A stretch of 6,860 nt of DNA from Oleidesulfovibrio sp964593925 (lineage in GTDB: Bacteria; Desulfobacterota; Desulfovibrionia; Desulfovibrionales; Desulfovibrionaceae). The DNA is taken from assembly GCA_964593925.1 (NCBI GenBank), contig CAZQKM010000056.1, positions 1 to 6,860 on the forward strand. The letters run 5' to 3'. The notes beneath the pieces are model-generated. The model made no database searches. It was not told the origin of the DNA and was given only the letters and a program-made list of their open reading frames with translations. The stretch's first letter is position 1, and every line of letters starts with the position of its first letter. Below, piece by piece: positions 1-5,564 of the stretch. The position numbers and the translations under genes were made by a program.

Positions 1-50
<50 letters not shown>

Positions 51-652
51 AGTATATTTTTCCAGGTATTTTCACCGATGTTTGTTTGCAGGTAGGGGCC
101 GGATATGTGAAACATGCGATATACGAGGTGCCGTACCCGGTTTGTCTGTAGCATGATGAGGGATGGTGGGGGCAAGGCTGCACGCAAAGGCAGGGCATGC
201 TTGTTGCTATGCACTGTCCACTGTGTGGGGCGGTGATAGGTTGCAACTTTGAAACATGTCTTGAGAGCTCGCTGGCTCTGTCGGTGAAAAACTGTGCAAG
301 GTATAAAGGGCATGCCCATCATTGAATACCATAGTCAGGCGAGGGCTATTGCGAGAGGAGAATACCGATTTGACTGCCTGACGCGTAATTAATCGCCAGG
401 GGGCCTGTAGTAAAAAACACATGCAAATGGCCAGGACAGGTTTGTACCTGTTGTAAACCTGTTAGCCGGACCCCGGGCTGATCTGCACCAGGTTGCATGC
501 AGCGCAAAACGTTTTATCTCGTCCTGTCAAATCTCGTGCCACCTTTGTCCCATGGCGTGTAGGAGGCGTGCAACAGGGTTGCAAAGTAGCCATGCCGGAG
601 CCGGGTTCCCTTGGGCAGCCCTTGAAAGGCAATACGGTGTGGCCTGTTATGT
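51..652. other. Stretch with no supportable gene
   Basis: About 600 bases in which the longest open frames (for example minus strand 207-422 and plus strand 552-917) show no recognisable domain, no convincing ribosome binding site, or run into the antisense of the downstream gene. The only local structure I see is an inverted repeat at 436-462 (ACAGGTTT, then AAACCTGT), with a third copy of the core between the arms so that ACAGGT at 436-441 can alternatively pair with ACCTGT at 446-451, and a 10-bp palindrome GGGCATGCCC at 308-317. No T-run follows the hairpin, so I do not call it a terminator. The region may be intergenic or decayed sequence. Confidence 0.6.
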
Positions 653-684
653 AAAAGGGCACATCCGCAACAGCAGATGTGCCC
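653..684 (-). terminator. Intrinsic terminator of the FMN-glutamate synthase gene
   Basis: Read on the minus strand, a hairpin with arms GGGCACATC (684-676) and GATGTGCCC (665-657) is followed directly by TTTT (656-653). After one mismatch the stem continues with a further GC/GC pair, leaving a 4-base loop. It lies about 30 bases past the stop codon at 713, where a terminator for that gene is expected. Confidence 0.8.
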
Positions 685-712
685 AGATAGCGTCAGAGAC
701 AAGGACGACAGG

Positions 713-2356
713 CTACGCGCGCAAAATAGCTTTGGCGAGTTCGTCTTGTACGTCCGTAATGAAAGGAATATTGGTTTCCTGCTCTGTTTCGCGGTTGCAC
801 GAGGCAATGTCTTCGCGGGCAACACTGGCCAGATCAAACTTGCGTGCGCCTGCCATGAGCTGCTGCAAGCCAGCGCCCAGCTTGTCCATCATTCCCCACA
901 TGGCCACGGCACCGTAAGGAATATGTTTCATTTCTTCTTTGCCCAGTTTGGCTTGTACGTCATGCCACCCGGCAAAGATTTGTTCCGGGGTTGTACCAAA
1001 GTCTGCCACTGTCCGGGGGAGCTTATCCCAGTTGCCGCATACGGCCTCGCGGCGTTCCGGGTGCAGTGCACCCTCGACATTCGAACCGAGGAAGCCGGGA
1101 ATCATCATGGCGCGGCCCATGCAGATAAGCTTGGTATATGGAGCGCCAAGGGCCAACGCCTTGAATATTTGGCTTGATTTGGCAAAACCGCCGGCAAAAG
1201 ACAGATCCACGACCCGTTTGCCCTGGGCAGCCAGTATGCTTGCATACTCGTAAGCCTTTGCATGCAGCAGTATGGAAGGCACACCCCATGTTTCCATCAT
1301 GTCCCACGGGCTCATACCCGTACCACCGCCGGCGCCATCAATGGTCAACAGGTCTAGCTCAGCATCAGTTGCAAGCTTGATGGACATGGCAAGGGCTTCC
1401 ATGCCATAGGCACCGGTCTTCAGCGAGATACGCTTGAAGCCGAGCTTGCGCAGATAGGCAATGGATTCCATGAAGTTTTCACGAACCCGCTCGGCCGATG
1501 AAAGGTCTGTGTAGCCCAGACGGCTATGGCGTGCAAAGCCTTTCAGTGCGCCGGACTTAAAGGCATCTTGCACTTCAGGACGTGAAGGATCCGGGTCCAC
1601 AAGGTAGCCGCGCTGCTGCAAAAACAACGCATAATCAAGGCTCTCGACGATAATTTCGCCACCGATATCCTTGGCTCCCTGGCCCCATTTGAGTTCCAGA
1701 ATGATCTTATCGCCATATTTTTGGGCAAGATACTCTGCCACACCGTTGCGGGCATCTTCAACGTTCATTTGCACAATAATTGCGCCGTACCCGTCATAAT
1801 ACCGCAGGTAGGTATCAATGCGACGTTCCAGCTCAGGCGCACTGGTGATGCGGCCGTTTTCCAGAGATGCCTTACGGTCAACCCCCACAACGTTTTCCCC
1901 TACAACAATGGGGATACCGCATAGCGCACAGCCCACGGCAAAAGAATTCCAGTATTTTGCTGCAATAAAGGTAGAGCCCAGCGCCCCTGTCATGAGGGGA
2001 AAGCGGCATTTTGTTTTCACTTCGGCGCCAAAGCTTGTTTCCAGAGAGGCATCAGTAAACAGCGCATCGCCGGACTGTGCCTTGGCAGCGTTGCTGCCCA
2101 TGCCGTGTGCGCCATAGCTGTAGCCCTGGATGCGCAGTGAGTTGTAAGAAACACCCACATGCGTGGTATTGCCGCTGCCAGCGGTGACAAGACCAAAATC
2201 TCGGGGGTAGAGTGATTCACGCCCTTCCAGGCAGGAAAGCCAGGACTCGCACTTGCCCATGCAATCAGCACGGCACAGTGTGCAAAGGCCTGACTCTATG
2301 ATGTTGCCACGGTTTGTGGTTCCAAGGACGTCATTGTTTTTCACAGGGGTATTCAT
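713..2356 (-). CDS. FMN-binding glutamate synthase-family protein (GltB central-domain homologue)
   Basis: This 547-residue protein belongs to the family with the FMN-binding TIM-barrel of glutamate synthase but no amidotransferase domain. Family hallmarks are visible: ELKWGQGAKDIGGE at about 221-234, TIDGAGGGTGMSP at 338-350 (flavin and 2-oxoglutarate region of the barrel), DLSFAGGFAKSSQIFKALALG at about 384-404, and CMGRAMM at 412-418. The N-terminus has five clustered cysteines (25, 28, 32, 36, 42), which could bind a metal or Fe-S cluster (inference). I see no classical GltS [3Fe-4S] CX5CX4C motif after the barrel, so true GOGAT activity is uncertain; the substrate of many such stand-alone proteins is unproven. 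It is expected to be cytoplasmic, with no signal peptide. I chose the ATG at 2356 because GGGAGG lies 4 bases upstream; an in-frame TTG four codons earlier overlaps that Shine-Dalgarno sequence. The gene looks monocistronic, with its own promoter and terminator. Confidence 0.88.
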   Translation of the reverse strand: MNTPVKNNDVLGTTNRGNIIESGLCTLCRADCMGKCESWLSCLEGRESLYPRDFGLVTAGSGNTTHVGVSYNSLRIQGYSYGAHGMGSNAAKAQSGDALFTDASLETSFGAEVKTKCRFPLMTGALGSTFIAAKYWNSFAVGCALCGIPIVVGENVVGVDRKASLENGRITSAPELERRIDTYLRYYDGYGAIIVQMNVEDARNGVAEYLAQKYGDKIILELKWGQGAKDIGGEIIVESLDYALFLQQRGYLVDPDPSRPEVQDAFKSGALKGFARHSRLGYTDLSSAERVRENFMESIAYLRKLGFKRISLKTGAYGMEALAMSIKLATDAELDLLTIDGAGGGTGMSPWDMMETWGVPSILLHAKAYEYASILAAQGKRVVDLSFAGGFAKSSQIFKALALGAPYTKLICMGRAMMIPGFLGSNVEGALHPERREAVCGNWDKLPRTVADFGTTPEQIFAGWHDVQAKLGKEEMKHIPYGAVAMWGMMDKLGAGLQQLMAGARKFDLASVAREDIASCNRETEQETNIPFITDVQDELAKAILRA

Positions 2357-2390
2357 AGGGCCTCCCAAATAAATTCAACTTGTGTCGCCT

Positions 2391-2420
2391 CGTATACCGC
2401 GGAATAGTCGCTGTACGCAA
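2391..2420 (-). promoter_or_regulatory. Candidate sigma-70 promoter of the FMN-glutamate synthase gene
   Basis: On the minus strand TTGCGT (2420-2415) and TATACG (2396-2391) are 18 bases apart. The -10 ends 34 bases before the start codon, leaving room for a short leader that includes GGGAGG. The match to consensus is moderate and no operator is evident. Confidence 0.4.
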
Positions 2421-2802
2421 ATACTTGCCAGATATTTGTGGGTACTGATATCGTTTGCAGAATGCCGAACAGCATGTTTTTTGATTTTTTTAAAGATATG
2501 CAGAGGCGCACAACATGAATTATGCATCTGCCTGTGGACACTCTGTGGTGGGGCAGCAATATACGCAATAAATTTTTATAGCAGTGGTGTGACAGTACGT
2601 TTGGGTGTTGCAGAGCCTTTTTATTGCCCGCGCAACATGTGCTGTACGGTGTACATATACATGAATGCGTCAGTATTCTGCGTACATGCATTGATGGGCA
2701 ACATCTGTGGAAAATATCAATTTTGTGTTTTTTGTACAATTTTGTTTTTTCAACAGCAGGCAGACAGGTGGAGGGCAGGCAATTTACAAAATGGTAAATA
2801 TC
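2421..2802. other. Gene-free spacer between the glutamate synthase and rubrerythrin genes
   Basis: An AT-richer stretch of about 380 bases with runs of T. A plus-strand frame spanning 2382-2969 is cysteine-rich, has no ribosome binding site and runs into the antisense of rubrerythrin, so I do not treat it as a gene. Nothing else can be supported here. Confidence 0.55.
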
Positions 2803-2840
2803 ATGCCCGCCAGCCCGTACCAAGGCGGACTGGCGGGCAT
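2803..2840 (-). terminator. Terminator-like hairpin downstream of rubrerythrin
   Basis: A perfect 11-bp inverted repeat, ATGCCCGCCAG (2803-2813) with CTGGCGGGCAT (2830-2840), encloses a 16-base loop. On the minus strand it begins 13 bases after the rubrerythrin stop codon and is followed by a broken T-rich run (ATATTTACCATTTTG). The stem is strong but the T-tract is imperfect, so termination may be partial, or the hairpin may mainly protect the mRNA 3' end. Confidence 0.65.
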
Positions 2841-2853
2841 ATGTGCATACAGG

Positions 2854-3429
2854 TTACCACTCGGGGGCAAGCAGCTCAAAGAAATCCCTGGGATGTGCGC
2901 AGGCGGGGCACAGCTGAGGGGCCTCTGTGCCTTCGTGGTTGTAGCCACAGTTTCTACAGCGCCAGGTAACAGCCTGTGGACGCTGAAAAACAGCATTTTT
3001 TTCAATGAGTTGGGCAAAGGCAAGAAAACGGCGTTCATGGTAGCGCTCTGCAGTGGCAATGCTCATGAAAACCGCAGCCAAATCTTTGAAGCCTTCTTCT
3101 TTGGCCACTGCGGCAAATTCGGGATACATACTTTCGTACTCATGGTGTTCGCCTTCTGCCGAAGCAAACAGGTTGTCTAGGGTTGAGCCGATAACACCGG
3201 CAGGGTATCCCGCAGAAATAGTCACTTCGCCGCCTTCCAAGAACTTGAATAACCGCTTGGCATGAGCTTTTTCGTGCATGGCGGTTTCTTCAAATACATG
3301 GGCAATCTGCACATATCCGTCTTTGCGTGCCTGGCTGGAAAAATAGTCATAGCGGTTGCGGGCTTGTGATTCACCTGCAAAGGCAGTGAGGATATTTTTT
3401 TCGCTACGGGATCCTTTTAATGCTGTCAT
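2854..3429 (-). CDS. rbr: Rubrerythrin (diiron peroxidase with C-terminal rubredoxin domain)
   Basis: A full-length 191-residue rubrerythrin that reduces hydrogen peroxide to water in the cytoplasm of anaerobes, receiving electrons through its rubredoxin-type iron centre. The four-helix ferritin-like domain covers about 1-145 and shows all expected diiron ligands: Glu20 (FAGESQARNRY), Glu53 and His56 (MHEKAH), Glu94 and Glu97 (EGEHHEYE), then Glu128 and His131 (AERYHE). The rubredoxin domain covers about 150-191 with two CXXC pairs, Cys158/Cys161 (CRNCGY) and Cys174/Cys177 (CPAC). Length and ligand spacing match the Desulfovibrio vulgaris protein almost exactly; only the last helix pair is shifted by one residue. 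The start is the ATG at 3429, with AGGAG 9 bases upstream. It is transcribed alone from its own promoter. PerR-type control is common for this family, but I could not find a convincing PerR box. Confidence 0.96.
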   Translation of the reverse strand: MTALKGSRSEKNILTAFAGESQARNRYDYFSSQARKDGYVQIAHVFEETAMHEKAHAKRLFKFLEGGEVTISAGYPAGVIGSTLDNLFASAEGEHHEYESMYPEFAAVAKEEGFKDLAAVFMSIATAERYHERRFLAFAQLIEKNAVFQRPQAVTWRCRNCGYNHEGTEAPQLCPACAHPRDFFELLAPEW

Positions 3430-3485
3430 GATTCCATACTCCTGATTCAGTATAATGTGGAGAAACTATTCCTATACCGTTACAA

Positions 3486-3514
3486 GTTGTAGTTGGGCGG
3501 TTGCGCCTTGTCAA
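3486..3514 (-). promoter_or_regulatory. Candidate sigma-70 promoter of rubrerythrin
   Basis: On the minus strand a perfect -35 TTGACA (3514-3509) is followed after exactly 17 bases by TACAAC (3491-3486), a 4/6 match to the -10 consensus. This would give a leader of about 50 bases before the rubrerythrin ATG at 3429. Confidence 0.55.
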
Positions 3515-3596
3515 GATTAATGCAGGCGCGGCGTTTATGCAGCAATACTGCGCGCATTTACGGGCAGGGTGAAGAAAAGGCCTCTTGCAAAATCAG

Positions 3597-3625
3597 TTGA
3601 CTGGGGCCAGGCAGAGGGCTATAAG
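3597..3625 (+). promoter_or_regulatory. Near-consensus promoter of the tRNA locus
   Basis: TTGACT (3597-3602) and TATAAG (3620-3625) are separated by exactly 17 bases, 5/6 matches in each box. Transcription would start around 3632, just before the tRNA-like relic at 3639, and could continue into tRNA-Thr. The strength of the match is typical of stable-RNA promoters. Confidence 0.7.
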
Positions 3626-3638
3626 ACAGCTCACATGA

Positions 3639-3677
3639 GCCAGTTTAGCTCAGTTGGTAGAATAGCTGATTGATAAC
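3639..3677 (+). pseudogene. 5' half of a tRNA (tRNA-Thr-like relic)
   Basis: The first 38 bases align with the intact tRNA-Thr at 3807 with about 30 identities, including a shared 14-base D-arm stretch (GCTCAGTTGGTAGA). The D stem is damaged (GCTC against GAAT). The anticodon loop TTGATAA would give anticodon GAT, and the 3' side of the anticodon stem (CGTGC) no longer pairs with GCTGA. No T arm or matching acceptor 3' strand follows. It is therefore not a functional tRNA as it stands. Its position directly under a strong promoter suggests either a decayed tandem tRNA or the leftover of a recombination inside a tRNA gene. Confidence 0.7.
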
Positions 3678-3703
3678 GTGCTCATATGGGGAATGTTTTT
3701 GTT

Positions 3704-3767
3704 GCTTTACGCTGCGAAAAACAGGTGCTGGCAAAAATGAACATATTCGTAAAGCCTGTTCTTTTTT
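3704..3767 (+). other. Competing hairpins with a T-run between the tRNA relic and tRNA-Thr
   Basis: Two overlapping pairings are possible: GCTTTACG (3704-3711) with CGTAAAGC (3748-3755), and AACAGG (3720-3725) with CCTGTT (3755-3760). The second is followed by C and six T (3762-3767), which resembles a weak intrinsic terminator with a long loop. If it works it would reduce read-through from the upstream promoter into tRNA-Thr. It may also be chance. Confidence 0.35.
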
Positions 3768-3806
3768 CCCCATTGCCTCCATGGTACGGAATGGCTTTGT
3801 CCCTAC

Positions 3807-3882
3807 GCCGCCTTGGCTCAGTTGGTAGAGCGGCTGATTCGTAATCAGCAGATCGTCAGTTCAAATCTGACAGGCGGCTCCA
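3807..3882 (+). tRNA. tRNA-Thr (anticodon CGT)
   Basis: A 76-base tRNA with a fully paired cloverleaf: acceptor GCCGCCT with AGGCGGC, D stem GCTC/GAGC, anticodon stem GCTGA/TCAGC, loop TTCGTAA (anticodon CGT, reading ACG threonine codons), variable loop of 5, and T stem GTCAG/CTGAC with loop TTCAAAT. The discriminator is T, and CCA is encoded in the DNA at 3880-3882. An intrinsic terminator follows. The 3' end of a tRNA is a standard attachment site for phages and islands, and phage-like remnants begin right after it. Confidence 0.95.
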
Positions 3883-3890
3883 TAAATTTT

Positions 3891-3928
3891 AAGGTCTGAC
3901 ACGGGGTTCCACCGATCGGGCCTTTTTT
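3891..3928 (+). terminator. Intrinsic terminator of tRNA-Thr
   Basis: AAGGTCTGA (3891-3899) pairs with TCGGGCCTT (3916-3924) over 9 base pairs, two of them G-U, around a 16-base loop that can form an inner CGG/CCG pairing. A run of six T (3923-3928) overlaps the end of the stem. It starts nine bases after the tRNA CCA. Confidence 0.65.
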
Positions 3929-3945
3929 CGTTCTGTTCAAAATCA

Positions 3946-3989
3946 GCCCATTTTACGCATTTTTTTGCGCACGAATGCGTAAAATGGGC
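3946..3989. repeat. 15-bp perfect inverted repeat
   Basis: GCCCATTTTACGCAT (3946-3960) is exactly complementary to ATGCGTAAAATGGGC (3975-3989), separated by 14 bases that begin with six T. It lies between the tRNA-Thr terminator and an integrase-like reading frame whose ATG is inside the right arm. It could be a terminator for minus-strand transcription, a regulatory hairpin in the leader of the recombinase gene, or part of an attachment region with arm-type sites. The sequence alone does not decide. Confidence 0.85.
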
Positions 3990-4097
3990 GTACAGTTGCA
4001 AACCGTGAAAATTCAGTATCTACAGTATGTCAAAAAACGGTTTTTCGCACTGCCCTACAAAAATAGAAAACAGTTTGTTTCCTGCTATTTCAACTAG
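3984..4097 (+). pseudogene. Remnant resembling the N-terminus of a tyrosine recombinase
   Basis: A 37-codon frame with the segment KIQYLQYVKKRFF at about 9-21, followed by the basic ALPYKNRKQF and a TAG stop. Phage integrases of the tyrosine recombinase class often begin with a similar aromatic and basic N-terminal segment, and this one begins about 100 bases downstream of a tRNA and points away from it, a classic integrase position. None of the catalytic domain is present, so the identification rests mainly on context. Just after the stop the sequence becomes the 3' end of an oppositely oriented phage-like gene, suggesting a deletion junction near 4090-4120. It could also be a chance frame. 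Confidence 0.3.
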
Positions 4098-4446
4098 TTA
4101 TCATGTCTCTGATTTTGCTGCCCTGTGCTGGTGGTTGGCAAAATGTTACCCCCTGCGCAAAGGCACGGTGGTGGCCGTTAGCCCGTATTCGCCGGCTGTG
4201 GTCTTCGATCTCTGCCGTGCCCGACACAAAGCGTTCGTCGTCATCCATTGCCATTATCATGCGGATGATGTTGGTACGGCGCGGCAGTGCGTTGCGGTTG
4301 GCTATGCTGTTTGCCAGCAGACCTGATTCGCGGATCATATTTATGTCCTGTGTAATGGATGCGCGGCCGTCCTCCAGCTTGGGATTGTCGCCTGCATCCG
4401 GCGTCAACTCGTTCTGTTCAGCCAGTAGATCAATGTAATCAGCCAC
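4090..4446 (-). pseudogene. DUF2590-like phage protein, probably with an altered C-terminus
   Basis: From a GTG start at 4446 this frame encodes 118 residues. The core ADYIDLLAEQNELTPDAG, then RASITQDINMIRESGLL at about 29-44, and MDDDERFVSGTAEIED at about 67-82, resembles the small phage late proteins grouped as DUF2590 (some annotators would compare it with gp25/GpW-like baseplate proteins). GGAGG lies 10 bases before the GTG, and the stop codon of an upstream gene fragment lies two bases before it, as in packed phage operons. The alternative ATG at 4524 is in frame but has no convincing ribosome binding site. The last 15-20 residues (CQPPAQGSKIRDMITS) look unlike the rest and abut the integrase-like remnant, so the true C-terminus has probably been lost. 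No other tail or baseplate genes are present. Confidence 0.45.
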
Positions 4447-4448
4447 AG

Positions 4449-4613
4449 CTAACCTGCCTCCATCATGCTCCATTCGTTCAGGGCAGCAGATGTCATGGTA
4501 ATCGGGGGAATTACCTCTGCCCAAAAACTGGGAATGGCTGTAGAGTCTCTACTTTTCGGGTCTCCTAAAAATGGAAAGATTACCCAAGCCCAGCAGGGCA
4601 CGGCATACAGCGA
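4449..4613 (-). pseudogene. C-terminal fragment of a phage gene upstream of the DUF2590-like gene
   Basis: A 54-codon open frame with coherent composition (FPFLGDPKSRDSTAIPSFW, then AEVIPPITMTSAALNEWSMM and EAG) ends in TAG two bases before the GTG of the next gene. That stop-start spacing is typical of translationally coupled phage late genes. There is no plausible start (a GTG at 4601 is possible) and a stop codon precedes it in frame, so I read it as the surviving 3' end of a longer gene. A competing 28-codon frame at 4549-4635 in another phase (begins MVIAGNVIAVCRALLGLGNL) may be the displaced upstream part of the same gene after a frameshift. I do not recognise the family. Confidence 0.35.
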
Positions 4614-4713
4614 TTACATTGCCTGCAATGACCATATTTTTCTGTTTTGTGATTTTAGGTACCCATATTTTTTCCTCGGTATTCTACCTTTTCAAACAGC
4701 AAGCAATATATAA

Positions 4714-4748
4714 GAAATGCCACCACACAGTATAGTGGGTGGCATTTC
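4714..4748. terminator. 11-bp hairpin, possible terminator on the minus strand
   Basis: GAAATGCCACC (4714-4724) pairs perfectly with GGTGGCATTTC (4738-4748) around a 13-base loop. On the minus strand the stem is followed by TTATATATT, and on the plus strand by CTTCATC, so the minus orientation is the better terminator. It would insulate the phage gene fragments at 4449-4635 from the region to their right. Confidence 0.5.
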
Positions 4749-4749
4749 C

Positions 4750-5056
4750 TTCATCAGATTGTCAGGGGTTTTTACCCATCGCTTCGGCCTTTTCCAGAAG
4801 GCCAGATTTCTCTATTGCTCCGGGGTCATCCATATCGCATGTTTGTAACATTCCCCTCTCATTCCAGGATTCAACTATAGGGAGACAAGAGAGATGAGAA
4901 TGAGTAAAGGGGCTAAACGGGTAGGACTAAAGCGAGACTAAAGCAGGACTGGCGCGGGCTTCCGGTGAGTCAAAAGGAATTTTTCGGCGTCGGCAAAGAG
5001 TTGAGAATAGAGGGCGGGAAAAAGGCCCGATTTGCATTTAAAATGAGAACGAAGAA
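4750..5056. other. Gene-poor stretch between the two phage-like regions
   Basis: No convincing gene. A 29-codon minus-strand frame at 4762-4851 (contains AIEKSGLLEKAEAMGKNP) may be a decayed phage peptide. A plus-strand frame at 4965-5186 crosses the strong terminator at 5057-5094 and is rejected. The stretch also holds the 11-bp-phased repeats at 4902-4950, described separately. Confidence 0.5.
4902..4950 (+). repeat. Helically phased short direct repeats (GACTAAAGC type)
   Basis: GACTAAAGC occurs exactly at 4925-4933 and 4936-4944, and its first four bases again at 4947-4950, giving 11-base spacing. Two weaker copies precede them: GAGTAAAG at 4902 and GCTAAAC at 4912. Spacing close to one DNA turn puts successive copies on the same face of the helix, as in arrays of protein binding sites. 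The array lies outside the terminator of the repressor gene, where transposable phages carry the end-binding sites of their transposase. That reading is inference. Confidence 0.6.
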
Positions 5057-5094
5057 AAACCCCGGAGTGTTGATTTTGACACAATCCGGGGTTT
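5057..5094 (-). terminator. Strong intrinsic terminator of the repressor gene (works in both directions)
   Basis: AAACCCCGGA (5057-5066) pairs perfectly with TCCGGGGTTT (5085-5094), and an inner GTGT/ACAC pairing extends the stem. On the minus strand it is followed by TTCTTCG and sits about 50 bases after the repressor stop codon. On the plus strand TTTATTTTT follows, so it should also stop transcription entering from the left. Confidence 0.85.
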
Positions 5095-5144
5095 ATTTTT
5101 GGCGTCTATCCGGCCCGGGGAAAGGTAGTATCTTTGCTCTGCGT

Positions 5145-5564
5145 TCAGGACGCGGAAGCCATAGGCTCTTCGTCGTCTGTTGTTGAGTTTCGCTCATTTT
5201 TTAGTGTTGTTGCAAGCTCTGCTTTGAGTTTGCCTACGACCTCTTTTAAATCGCCGTTTTCCCGCATAGCCTCGTACAAGCGCTCATTTGCAATATTGAG
5301 AAGCTTTTGAAGTTCGGCACATTGCGGGCAAGCTCCAGTTTTTTTATTTGGGGTACTGTTTTCTTCTCCCTCTGTCCCAAAAACAAGCCAGTCCAGCGAC
5401 ACGCGCAATTTTTGGCTAATTTGGCATAATGCGTCAAATTTGGGCTATGATGTGCCATGTTCGTAATTACGCACCGTACCCTCGGGGAGTTCAAGCATTT
5501 TTGCAAATACTTTCCGAGATACGTTGCCCCGCAGTTGTTTTATCCTTTCTGGCAGCTTGTCCAT
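5145..5564 (-). pseudogene. XRE-family phage repressor with an in-frame TAG at codon 40
   Basis: From the ATG at 5564 the frame reads a typical helix-turn-helix domain (MDKLPERIKQLRGNVSRKVF, then AKMLELPEGTVRNYEHGTS). At codon 40 it meets TAG (5447-5445) and then continues in the same frame as PKFDALCQISQKLRVSLDWLVFG, the expected final part of a phage XRE domain. The full frame would be about 139 residues. After the DNA-binding domain come a CPQC pair, a coiled-coil-like helix (ELQKLLNIANERLYEAMREN) and an acidic tail (TTDDEEPMASAS); there is no S24 peptidase domain, so classical RecA-induced self-cleavage is not expected. The gene is divergent from the early operon, as for a CI-type repressor. 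There is no clear Shine-Dalgarno before the ATG; a leaderless mRNA is possible. The TAG may be a recent nonsense mutation, a sequencing error, or a suppressed codon. A TTG at 5408 could restart translation, but without the recognition helix. Confidence 0.8.

Noticed and set aside
110..122. 13-bp match AAACATGCGATAT shared in inverted orientation with 4832-4844
   Set aside because: A single match of this length is expected about once by chance in a window of this size, and the flanks do not match.
677..1177. 166-codon plus-strand open frame and other frames inside 713-2356
   Set aside because: Antisense or out-of-frame readings of the clearly coding glutamate synthase-family gene.
2382..2969. 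195-codon plus-strand open frame
   Set aside because: No ribosome binding site, odd cysteine-rich composition, and it runs through the rubrerythrin terminator into the antisense of rubrerythrin.
3430..3480. Possible PerR box upstream of rubrerythrin
   Set aside because: AT-rich words are present (TATAGGAATA, ATTATACT) but no acceptable palindrome matching the PerR consensus could be aligned.
4027..4438. Plus-strand open frames opposite the DUF2590-like gene
   Set aside because: The minus strand has the coherent phage-like protein with a ribosome binding site and coupled upstream stop; the plus-strand frames show no domain.
4873..4889. Sequence ACTATAGGGAGA resembling the start-site half of a T7 promoter
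   Set aside because: Only the initiation half matches; the upstream specificity part of the T7 promoter is absent and no T7-like polymerase is present. Probably coincidence.
4965..5186. 73-codon plus-strand open frame
   Set aside because: It crosses the strong bidirectional terminator at 5057-5094 and ends inside the repressor gene; no recognisable domain.
5246..5506. 86-codon minus-strand open frame overlapping the repressor
   Set aside because: It is in a different phase from the repressor, whose frame matches the XRE family on both sides; the overlap is a shadow.
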